From Escallonia rubra (Eukaryota; Streptophyta; Magnoliopsida; Escalloniales; Escalloniaceae): DNA of 64,000 bases. The notes beneath the pieces were generated by a model. It did not search any database. It was not told the origin of the DNA and worked only from the letters and a program-made list of their open reading frames with translations. The stretch lies in the NCBI GenBank assembly GCA_033065855.1, contig JAVXUO010000469.1:31935-95934 (forward strand), written 5' to 3'. Within the stretch, counting starts at the first letter, position 1. Each line of letters starts with the position of its first letter. Both the position numbers and the translations under genes were made by a program. Positions 45,369 to 57,272 of the stretch are shown here, one piece after another.

Positions 45369-47097
45369 TAGAGATGTCAATGGGCCGGGCTTGGGCCGGC
45401 CCAGCTCAGGCCCATCGGGCCTCAAAGGAAAACGATCTGGGGCTGGGCCAGAGGAGAGGAAAACGGGCCGGGCCAGATTTATGGGATATATGGGCCCAGT
45501 CCAAGCCCAGGCCCTAGGCCCAATATTTAGGGTCGGGCTTGGGCCGGGCCCGGGCCCTTTTTTTTTTCTTCTTCCCTTTCTTCTCAACTTCTTGTTATAA
45601 AGACTTCTTCTTTAACAAAGGGCAAAGTTTCTGTATACGGACCACTGAGTATACAATCACTTTCTCACGAATAAACCCCCTTTCAAAAAGGCAAATTGAT
45701 GTTGGTTGACCATTAACCACAGATTAAATGCAAAAACTAGTTGTTCTAGCCCGCACCACACTGATTTTAAGTGCAAAATTCAATCTCTTTAGTAATATGG
45801 TGTAAAACCTATAAATGTCAAAGAAAAATAGAGTAGATCAAACAACAACAATAACGAGATAGATGAAGATAAAATAACATCTTTTCTTGTAACATTCAAA
45901 TTCTTTGGTCATTTAAAGAAACATGAGTTATGGCTCTTTAGTTACAAACGAGTATTTATTTTAGCCTCTCGCAACTGGAAACTTTTAAATATTAACATAT
46001 CCTTAAATGTTAAGGTTAAGGGTACTATCTATATACGAAAAATATTTAGAGATTATCCTTTGTTACTAAAAATCATGAGAAATTCGTTCTTTAAATTTTT
46101 AGTCCAAAATCTCAATGCAGTGACGAATATTTGTCGCAAAACCTCGTTCACTTTATTACCGTTGGAAATTTTAATTTCGTGAAGGAAATTTTTATTATAA
46201 ACTTGTGTACACAGTAACAAAGTCACCAAAAAGAAATCTTTCCAAAGACCACTATTTTCAATAATAAAACTTTCATAAATATCGGTCAGAATATTACAAC
46301 GCCGCTTCCCCCAAATCTTGCATTGTGCCATCATAAGAGAAAAAAAGGAAGCAAATAGATTTTTATGCAGGCCTTGGCCTTTGTCGACATCGTTTAGGGC
46401 TTGAGAAGAATGAGAGTTCTTATACTAAAAAAGTAAAGAATACCAAACACAAACGAAAAATAAAAAAATAACAAGTAAAGAAACAAAGAGTGCTTCGAAT
46501 GTAATTTAAGTAAAACCCTTTCTTGATATATTAACTTGTAGATCAGAAGATATAAAAGCTTTATATTAATTTGGCAACAATAGAAGATACGATTGTCTAC
46601 ATATGACTTGCTTGACATCAATTAAAATTTAGAAATCTGTTGAGATGATCAAATATAAAAAGCAGAAACAAAATCTGAAATACATAGTACGTAAATATCA
46701 TTTGGCTTGCACTCGCCATGAACATTCAACAGATACAACTCATGCTTCAATTTCAATTGCTAGTTTGATAACAAGATAGAACTAAAGTTGGCCAAAATAA
46801 GTAACTTTGCCTCGGCCAAAATTAGGCCAGCCCACTTTTGGGCCAGAAAAGGGCCAAAATCGGGCCACAAATTGGGCTAAAAACAGGGCCGAAGCCCGGG
46901 CCAAAAGAGGGTCAAAATTGGGCCGCAACCCGGGCCGATTTCGGGATTTTATCGGGCCCGGCCTGGCCCGGGCTTTTTTTTCTCTAAAACTTCGGCCTGG
47001 TCCAAGCCCAGGTCCAAAGCCCTAAACTATTGGGCCTACACTGTTCACCAACAGGCTGGGCCAGCCCGCGGGCCGCCCGGCCCTTTTGACAACTCTA
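45369..47097. mobile_element. Non-autonomous hAT element with GGCC-rich ends
   Basis: Left terminus TAGAGATGTCAATGGGCCGGGC and right terminus, reverse complemented, TAGAGTTGTCAAAAGGGCCGG: inverted repeats agreeing at 11 of the first 12 bases, flanked by an 8-bp target duplication with one mismatch. About 190 bp at the left and 300 bp at the right are packed with GGGCC/GGCCC words in both orientations, a typical hAT subterminal array. The AT-rich middle (45560-46790) encodes nothing recognisable. Open frames within the GGCC arrays are compositional. Confidence 0.82.
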
Positions 47098-47105
47098 CTT
47101 CTTGG
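47098..47105 (+). repeat. hAT target-site duplication, right
   Basis: CTTCTTGG, one mismatch to 45361-45368. Confidence 0.75.
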
Positions 47106-47736
47106 GGTAGTTTGGGATACCAAAATTTCTCGAAATGTGAGAAAAGTTTTAGTAACGTATGGGTTATTATACGAAACCACCCTGAGCCCTTGAACTCACT
47201 GTGCTCCAAGCCTCCAAGATTCATAAGTGTGAATGAAGCCTTTTTTTTTTTAGGTTTTAGTGAATTAATTGATCATCACATCACTCTATTGTTGATTCTT
47301 CTGTTTGCTGCAAAAATACGAGTGGTATACGATTAAAATACCCAAAATAAGCTTTTCACTTGAACAAAGTTAAAGCAAAATGAAAAAGAAACTAATGTGT
47401 TGTTTAACTCATTGAGTTGAGTTAACTAATACACAAAAAGTCACCACCACTAACCAAACCCACAGCCACCTGTAACAACCGCCACCAAGACTATCACAAT
47501 CGTAGACACCATCAACCAATGCCACTCCATCACCACCCTTATACCCCATAAACCAAACTCACCCTACCACCACCCATAGACACCACCATCAACCAAATCC
47601 ACCCAATCACCAAGCAACAGTAAAAATTGTTTATTACTGTTGCTTATTTTTTGTTGTATTTGGTAATTAGTATGCTATTTACTTGTTGTTGGTTAATTTT
47701 AGATTGTAATGCCTACCAGGGTAGGGTTGTCCGTAT
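47106..47736. other. Intergenic DNA with CCA-rich tract
   Basis: A decayed CCACCA/ACCACC array lies at about 47440-47620; otherwise nothing recognised. Confidence 0.5.
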
Positions 47737-47744
47737 ATGTATAT

Positions 47745-48746
47745 GTTGATTTGATGCTCTATGGACATTGTTAAATAGTCGCTCAAGCATTGTCCTTTCA
47801 AAGAATGGCTCATCGCCTGGCTGCAAAAACCTAAACCCTCAAGCTCATATTTAAACCACTCTATTGACATTATTTCTACGATTTGGGGTATATGGATACA
47901 TAGAAATCACCTCATCTTCCGCCAATCCATCTTTAACCCTTACCTTGTTATTCTTTTCGTCAAAAATCTCTCCCTCAATATTAAATCTGCTTTCTCTAAA
48001 CCTTTTGGTCATATTAGCCCAGCAAATTCCTTTCCCAATCCAATCATTAGGTTTCCTTTTATTCTTCAAAATTCTATCTCCACCTGTAACTGCCTTAACA
48101 AAGAACCTATTCTTCTGTTCTTGGCCGTTTGCTTTAACTCTAAAAATCTTAAAACTGGAATTGGGATTTCTTGTGCCAATCATCTTCACCAACGGTGTGG
48201 CTCTGCTGCCATTTCAACTACTACCTCTGATCATTCAGCAGCCCTTGCTAAAGGGGTCTTAACCGTGGTTACATGGGCCAAAAGACAAAACCTTTTACAT
48301 ATCGTTATTCTTACTAATTCTATTTCTATACTCTCGCAGATGTCGGATATTGAAGATATTCTTGATCAAGTGACACCGATATTATATGATGCTTGTTTTG
48401 GCATAGCAGATATGCACTTTTGTAGTATTAACAAAGCCACATCCTTGCAACTTAAAGATGCGAGATTCCTAGCAGCTTTTGCGTGTCATGCCCGAATCAC
48501 CGTTTATCAGGACTGGGTACACAGGGTTTTGCTGCAATGAGCTCTCTCTCTCTTTATCTTCATCCTTCGGTTATTATGTATTTTGCTTGTATTATGTATG
48601 TTACTTTCTCTCGGTGTCGCTTGCTTTCTTTTGGTTATTCGACGGCTTATCGTCATGTTTGTCTGTAAAGTCTTAACGGTTGCAACTGTGTAAGTTTGTA
48701 ACTCTTTATCAATGCAATTCTCATGATTATTAAAAAAAAAAAAACC
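47745..48746 (+). mobile_element. 5'-truncated L1-type LINE with poly(A) tail
   Basis: The LINE C-terminal region ends in A13 at about 48732-48744. Candidate target duplication ATGTATAT lies at 47737-47744 and 48747-48754 (8 bp, short and AT-rich, so only suggestive). About 1 kb is retained, the usual product of incomplete reverse transcription. It is a different insertion from the RT fragment at 8113-9096, whose retained part does not overlap it. Confidence 0.8.
47779..48540 (+). pseudogene. LINE C-terminus with RNase H-like domain
   Basis: A single open frame of about 250 codons reads FKEWLIAWLQKPKPSSSYLN, then STIWGIWIHRNHLIFRQSIF (the 'SIWKARN..IF' block that precedes RNase H in plant L1 elements). 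Next comes an RVT_3-type RNase H: LKTGIGISCANHL and ALAKGVLTVVTWAKRQNLLH followed by IVILTNSISILSQ. The first catalytic Asp (expected 'F.DA.W') is replaced in FLAVCFN, and the DS motif is NS. It has no start codon of its own; it is the tail of ORF2. Confidence 0.85.
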
Positions 48747-48754
48747 ATGTATAT

Positions 48755-49512
48755 TTTTCTAATATTTAAAAAAAAAAACAAAAAGAACCCAAAATTAGCT
48801 ATAATAATTTCACCTTAAAAGGAATATTTCACAAATTTGGAATTGGTGTAAGTTGTTTTAAATTGGCCTGGCCTATGCTTTTCTAGTTACACCTCATATA
48901 TTATTTTTTCACGGTCACATGTGGAGAACAGGGGCTGATTTATCAGTGGTGAAAGGAAGTCTAATATTAGGACTGATTAAGTCTTTCAAACATGAAAAAG
49001 GACTTCTTCAAAATTTATGAAACGTTAGGGGCTTGGAACATAGTCAACTCAAAGCTCATAATATGCTTGGTCATTTATCGAGGAACGCTAACATTTGCCA
49101 CTAAAGACATCACCAAATTTGTTGCTAAAGACAACAGACGGTTATACATCCCTTCGTTGTAGCTTTGTGAAATAATGCTTCCGAGACCAACTTGATTACG
49201 CAGTACAACCTTTTTCTTTCTTGTCCATATCCTCGACCGCAATTTACACGGTGACAAGAAAAGCTGATGAACGAGTAGTGTACGGTTTAATGAACTTCAA
49301 CATCAGATAATAGTGTACAACGGGCAAAAGAGAACATAACGAGGCTCATTGCTAATCTGAAAGCGAAGCAAACATTTGTAGAAAACCATATGAGAGAATT
49401 GAGCTGAACCCAGATAAAATGATGAAGATGGCCGCAGTGAGGAACCCGAGGTCGGAATACATCGGGCTTTCGCTAATTTCACTCTATACCTTTCTGATAA
49501 CGCATTGGTTTA
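48755..49512. other. DHAD downstream region
   Basis: AT-rich; includes the 3' UTR of DHAD near 49512 on the minus strand. No clear polyadenylation signal chosen. Confidence 0.5.
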
Positions 49513-52500
49513 CTACTCGTCCGTCACGCATCCATTGGAAGCTGACTGCACGCTCTTGATGTACTGCACGCAGTAAGCAAAAACCATTTAGTGGAACACG
49601 GAAACTCTAGAATGCATCGTTTTCAGAACAGATTTTAAACGTACCTTGTGAAGAACACCTCGGTCAGCCTTATATGGAGGGGCACTCCATCTCTTTCTTC
49701 GCTCTTCCAACTCCTCATCTGTCAACTGAACATCCATGCTCCTCTTCTGGACATCTATGGTAATTACATCTCCATTTTTTATAAGACCAAGAGGGCCACC
49801 TTCCTGGAAGCATGTGCCATTCAACTTTTCTAAGAACTGTATAAACTTTCACTTGCACCTTAAGATGTTACTTTTGCTAAGACGGTAACAGATTACCATG
49901 ATCTATATCCACATGTTCTTCATCTATGTTCAATGTTTCAGGGCATTAAAATATCTATATACTATGATAAGGTTCGATCTGATCTTAACTTTACAATGAA
50001 GTAAATTTGCACAAATGAAAGTGAATGAGATCGAAGAAGTTGTAGTGTTGGTCCCCACAATCATAAACACGCCAACTTCCTTTCTTATTAGGACCACCCT
50101 CAGAACTAATTTGATAAACCTATAAAGGAGGCTGCGAAGTGTTACTCATGCGACGTTGCGCTTGGAGGAATGTATATATGCAGAAGACCCAAGTCCTCAA
50201 AATAGACAACCATGATAATGGCCTCTCTTGTCTCGTAACTACAGATAAATCTGTATCGGTGAGAAGGCCAAACACTCTTAACGTCCCTATATAACACAAA
50301 GCCTTGAAGTCCACATGCACGTCCAAAACAATTTACATCAAAGAGCCTCAAACTTCGCATGCATGTTCAGCAGAAGTCTGTATTATAGAGAAGAAAGGTG
50401 AACAATGATGGTGTTTACAGCTTAGACCATGACAATGCTAGTTGCATTTGTGGATCTATAAATTAGAAGGGTTGTGTTGACAGTTTGGTTACACCGCAAC
50501 TGGAGGGATTAGGTCAGATTGGATTTCTGAAGTTAGTTTAGCAATTTCCTCCACCCCCCCCTGGTTCCCTCCATGAATCAAATAGTTCTATGTTTTCCTA
50601 CATTTGTAATATCTTTTTGGGGGAAGAGGAAGGAACAAAGCTCTGGCAGTGCTCATATGTTATGTTTCAGTCCAAGAGTGGTTAAAAGAAAAATTGTCCC
50701 CCAAGGAAACTACGAAGTGTACAACCTTAAACTATAAAAGGATCAAACAGAAGGCCATGGAAGTTTGATTTTATTACTAATCAGGCTCAGGAAGCATCAA
50801 AGCATCGGGGCAACAAGGATACAATCACTACCACGAACAGTTTATTAATAGATTTTAGAACATTATTTTATTATCAGCATCTGCCATATCTGAGTTAAAT
50901 CATATTTACATTCATGAGCAAATACATCTCAGAAAGCCTACCAATTCATAAATGACTGAAAGAAAAAACATACATCTAGGAAGGAGCAGCAAAAGTGCAC
51001 AATAAAGAACAAATAAAAATAAATGCAAGAAACGGCAGTTAGATAATTTAAAGGCAAAAACACCTGTGCTTCAGGGCATATGTGGCCAACAACATATCCA
51101 TGTGAACCACCTGAAAATCTTCCATCAGTTAACAATGCAACCTCCTGCAAAGTTCAAAAGCGTTACCAAAAAGCTTGGTACTTCAGTAGAAAGGACTTTC
51201 TTTCCTTGCTCTTCAAGACAATGAAAAGTCAGATAATTGGAATTTTTTGGTGTCGTAATTACTAGGTCTGGACATGCAATCACATCTATTATCATATCTA
51301 GCTTGTGAGCTGATTGTGTTCTTTCTAATCCCTTCTGAGGTTAAGGTTTGTGACCTTCCTCTTTCTTTCAACCCCACCTTCGCATAGTCCAATGGCATAT
51401 ACATGTTTTCAGTAGTTGAGAAGATTGACAAACTGAAAAAAGTTTAGCTAATTATTAGTATACCTTTCCAAGACCTGCTCCCATTATTGCACTTGTTGGT
51501 GTTAGCATTTCAGGCATGCCAGGTCCTCCCTTCGGCCCCTCTCCTCTGATTACAACTACTTTTCCCTGGAAGGATAAGCCTTAGCAAACTTTCAAGTATT
51601 CAGGTCTAAAACATAATTACTGCTGCAAAAGTTTTGACGCCGCAGAATACAGAAACAAGGATAGTAACCACAATCGTGCCCCTGAACAGCGCAAATTAAT
51701 CAAAAATGAAAACTAAGAGGAAAAGTTTCGCAGTGCAGGATTCAAATGTTAGGCTCAAGCACAAGTCAAGTGCAACAGAGATTTCCAATGTAAGTTTCTA
51801 CTGATGCAGGAGTTGAATGCCAATCTTACAAGAAAGCCGAATAGAGGGAGCATTCACAAGAATCATACTATCAAGATAAACTAAAGTAATGCACCAACCT
51901 GGCTCACAATTCCAATTGAAAGCTCTTGAAACTGACTAGGACTAACTAAGCAGAAAATATAAGGCTATTTTTGGTCAGCCTTTTCGTCGTTTATATTTTC
52001 ATGTTTCTGAGAACGTGAAAAAAAACCCTTCTCAGAAATGATGAGAAACAGGTACTATCTTGTTTGGATACCATTTCCGAAATGCTGAATACAACAAATT
52101 CAATCAAATAGAATTTGAAAAAAAAAAAAGGACCACCCTGTATCTTTTGATACCACTTTCCAATAAATTTTTTGCCCAAATGAGTAGGGTGAATTCCATA
52201 ACTTCTTGCAATATCAAATGATAAACTGGTATGATAGTGTTTTGGAAAAAGTAAATTTGTAGTCTGAAAAATGATAGACCTTTTCTGAAAGTACGAAAAT
52301 GGTAACAAGAAAAAGGCTATCCAAAACTTCCTGAACATAGAAGGACGGAAGGTCCTATTTTGCAACAACTGGAAGTAAGGCTAATTTCAAAACGATCAAC
52401 ATAATCTGAAAAAAGAGATGAAATCAAGGGAAAAACAGAAGAAACAAAGCAGAGGAATCTTTAATCTCCCATTACTACATAAAAGAAACGGATAAATTAC

Positions 52501-55500
52501 AGAAACATATCTATTTTGAAGTTTTAAAGAAGTAAATAGAAGCCACATAGTTTAACCTTCACCCAATTAAAGTGTCTGAAGTTTTTCTAGCATGCCTTCT
52601 TCCTGTTTTATTAAAACTCTCATGTTAAAACAAACCCCCACCCCCTCAAAAAAAAAAAAAAAAACCTAAGAGGAACAAGGATGACAAATTATAGCAGATA
52701 TATGGCTATACCATAGAAGTTATTATTTGAAGTTAAGTTTAAACACCCATTAATTAGATGATTGCTGCAGTAGACAAAAAAAATACGATGGTCAAACTTC
52801 TCACCTTAAAACTTGTGGGGTTTTCCGAGATAGCCTCAATCATAGATTCCTCTCCTTCAAAGACAAGAGCAGGGCCTGGTGACAATTTTCAAAATCAATC
52901 TCCTTTCAAAGCAACACCAGTTCAAGTGACAGAGTGAATACTGTCCAGTACAAAACAAGTTGGATATAGAATAATACACAGCACCAGAGAAGTATAGCCC
53001 TTCTTTTCCAGTAATCTTTGCCACAGAACCCTCTGGTGCAAGATTCCCGTACAATATTTGAATGTGGCCAGTTTCCTTGATCGGGTTGGACAATGGTCTT
53101 ATTATTTGCTGGCAAAGAAAGAGAAAAAGATTATTAATGTTCTCAGCATTTCGCCAACTTCAGCTAACAATGTGAACTAATCAAAACAATTCTAATTCCA
53201 TTACATTATTAATCACATCCTAAGTTACCCATGCACTAATCTAATAAGGAGGTTTCATTAGTGTCACAACCTACTATTAGTACTCTAAGAAAGAGCATAA
53301 AAGATAATTCCACGGAGAGAGAGAGAGAGCTTTAACGTACCTGACCTTCAGCCAAACAAGGGAATGCCCTCACGTTCTCAGCCAACGTCTTCCCAGTGAC
53401 TGAGATAAAAGGGAAGAGAAGAAGAGAGGGGGGAGAAGGGGGGGGGGTTAAGTTTCTATTATATATTGTAGTAGCAAGATAAATGCATAAACCATTGTTG
53501 CATAAGATGCATACCAGTTATGCAATCTCCATCCAGAAAACCAAGCTCCAATAGGCGGCGAATGATTGCAGGTGTCCCGCCAAGCTATAGCCATCAAGTA
53601 TAACCTTGTGTATGAGCAATATACAGCAAGTGTTCTCACAGAGAACTAAAACAATATATCACCATTTCTTAATCAGGAAAGAAAAAGGACAAAGCAAACC
53701 TTGTGTACGTCTTCCATGACATATTTGCCACTAGGCTTAAGATCTGCAAGAAAAGGAACCTTGTCGCTAACCTTCTGAAAATCATCAAGAGTTAAGTCCA
53801 AACCAACAGACCTGCCAAGGATCTAGCAATGAGCTATTTTATGACATGAATCATTTACATCCCAAGAGACTTAAACACCAAGCGCTTCTCACCTGGCAAT
53901 AGCAATCAAATGTAAAACAGCATTAGTAGATCCCCCCAACGCCATAACTATAACCATGGCATTATGCAGCGATTTTGGGGTGATAATGTCTCGTGGTTTC
54001 AAGTCCATTTTCATCAACTCTAGAAGATACTCTCCAGCTTTGTGGCACTCAATCAACTTTAATGGGTCTTCAGCAGGTGTTGAAGAGCTTTCAGAAACCA
54101 AAAATAAAGAAGAGAATAAGTTAAGAAAAACATTAGCTAGAACAAATTTTAGTGACTCCGCTACGCCTTCTACCTGCCAGGGAGGGACATCCCCATTGCC
54201 TCGATAGCACAAGCCATGGTATTCGCCGTGTACATTCCTCCACAAGCCCCTGCTCCAGGGCAAGAATTGCGAACTACATTCATCCTCTCATCATCACTTA
54301 TGGAACCACCCACAAATTCTCCAAAAACCTACAATAACAGTTAGAAGAAGTTGGTTCATTAGTGCGATATATAGCCAGAGTAAGTGATCTGCTAGAGACA
54401 TTGATGCTCTAAAAGTTTAATCTCTCAACAACTGTCTTCACATATCTTCAAGAAGTAACAAGATCACCTAAGGAGCTCTAGTGTGTTCTTGAGCCTCTTT
54501 TTTTCTGGCTCAAGGAGGAGTTCCCAGATTCGGCTATGACATCAATGGACTTCATATTAAGTTTGTTGGCCATGCCATGATGGGACGCATCTAGTATTTA
54601 GTGGTGGGCATAGCTTTGCCCGCATTTTTGCCTTCTGGTGTATTAGGCCATTTAGTTTCGTTCTTGAATATATCAACTATGCATAGTTCCCTCTCATGCT
54701 TTGTACTTTATAGAGAAGAAAAAGGGGAAATTAAGGTGAGGGTATTTAGCATTGTTCACTCGTAGCCTATCATAGTTGGGCAATCTAGTACTTCCCAAGT
54801 GAAACCGGGATGTGGTGCTATGCGAATGGATTCATTTAGTTGCTTTGATATTCGTTATAAGCCAAAGTAAGAACCCCACAAGAGCACCTCCACGTCCTCC
54901 ATGTATTTGGTGGTCATTGGCTGCTAGTATTGTAGATCTGAATCTGTGTGTCTGCGTCTCATTGTGCGTTTATGGCTTTCTTTCTATTGCAAAGGTTCTG
55001 CACCCATCATTCCCCTTTCTCCTCTTCCAACTCTTCTTTTCTTATAAGTAGCTTATCTAGTAAATTAGTCCAAGCAGAATTGAAAATTTGGTATGTGGCA
55101 TTTGTGACAACCTTTGAGATCGGATCATCCATGCTGAAATTATCAAATACCCGGTAAGCTTTAACTTAATTTTTATATTTATAACATAAAATTGTACAAA
55201 GTTAACCCAAAAATGTACAAAGTTAGGCAATCCAAATGGGACTTGAGAAAATAATTTAACAGGGTGTCTTAAATCGAGCAGTGTTTCACTTTTCGTTATT
55301 CAAAAGAAGATAGAATGCAGAACGCATTGATGAAAAGAATGACGAGAGAAAAAGTAAAGATAAAAAAAAAAAGGAAAGATTACTTGAGAATATATCTTGT
55401 ACTATACAAGCTTAGAAACAGCATGTTGGTAGCTGAATGCACTCAGCATCATGAAAAGATACTTTCGAATATAGCTTGTAGTTTACAAGCTTCGACACAG

Positions 55501-57161
55501 CATGCTGGTAGCTAATTTTAAACTAAAAGCTGTAAGCTGGGAATAATAAGTTACAAGAAGCAAGGGCTTTTAAAAGGGTAGCCCCTTGCATGATACTTCA
55601 ACCATTGCAGCGTCTGAGGGTTAGCAGTACAGAGCCTTCCCCAATTTGTGGAGAGGCTAGTTCTGCATTTCCTATTAAAGTTGCATTTAGGTTAGTTGTG
55701 GTCAACCACTTGCATTAACATAATTGTATAGTATATGCAATCTTAAACTGCTTATTGGAGCTTGCAAAGGATGTTAAATAATAAAATGAAACCGAAATCT
55801 CATACTCAACTCAAGATACTAGAAGTAACAATGAAACTAAGAACTCAATCAGATGACAAAGATAAAAATTCCGTAATCAATCAAACCAACCAGCTGTGAC
55901 AGACTCAAAATTGTACAAGAATCACGGGAACTGAGACACGGTAAGATAACCATAAGAAGGTAGGATATCAGCACACACCTGAAAGGCAGTTACTATGTCC
56001 AACGTATTGCCTTGAAAATGACCAGGCTGCACAGAAGAAAAGAAAATAACAAACATCGGTAATACCGTAATAGCACCTGATGCAATAAGTGTGCAGAAGA
56101 GAAAAATTGAACGATTTATTAAATGTCACAGCATCTGCCACAAAAAGCTTATACCGTTTAAACATGTAACGTAACAAAAGTTACAACCCACACTGCAATT
56201 AGATAATACTTCACAAAAGAGCAATTGGCCAATTGAAGACAGAACAATACTAACGCTTGTATTGAAAGCTTATGTTTCAATGTATATACGTTTTAATGAG
56301 AGCATTGCATAGAGTCAGATAATTCCTATAGAGATAGTGGACAGCTTAATAAATTTGGGAATAATGATTGGAGAGGACGAATATAGAGGAAATGAAACTT
56401 CATAGCAATCAATTTAATCACCAATGCGAAGACTCTGCCATAATAACTAAAAGAAAATCATTTTTCCTCATCCTTGTACTTATCTATTGGTTATTTAGTA
56501 GCATGAATTTTGAAAGGAAAATGTGCACCATGTAAAATAGCTCATTCAGTATAAGCTACTCGTGCTAACCTTGATAGTTCCACCATAAACCATAATACTT
56601 GGCCGGTTCAGCCGTCCCATTGCCATAATAGTACCTGGCATCTGAAGGAAAATAGATTAAAAATTAAACCCCACAAGGAAGTTGTCTAATTATGTTCATG
56701 ATTAGTAAACCTTGTAAATTAGTAGATGGACGATGAGCACGTCCATGCGCAAGTCTGCACGTGCAAGTCAAACACAGATGCGCTCGTGCACGCCCAAACC
56801 CACACACATGCATACACACTCGCACACACACGTACAGGGAGGGAGGAGGGAGGAGGGGGAGAGAGAGAGAGACAGTGAGCACATCCATGCGCAAGTCTGC
56901 TTATGCAAATCAAACACAAACGCGCTCGTGCATGCCCAAACCCACACACATGCATACCACGCTCGCACACACACGTACAGAGAGGGAGGCAGGGAGGGAA
57001 GGAGGGAGGGAAGGAGGGAGGTAGAGGGGGGGGGGGAGCGAGAGCGACGGTGAGCACGTCCATGCACAAGTTTGCGCGTGCAAATCAAACACAGACGCGC
57101 TCGTGCACACCCAAACCCACACACATGCATACACTTGCCCGCACACACATGTACAGAGAGG

Positions 57162-57206
<45 letters not shown>

Positions 57207-57209
57207 AGG

Positions 57210-57272
<63 letters not shown>

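Noticed and set aside
46053-46334. 93-codon minus-strand frame inside the hAT element
   Set aside because: No resemblance to hAT transposase (no hATC dimerisation block) or any other family I know.
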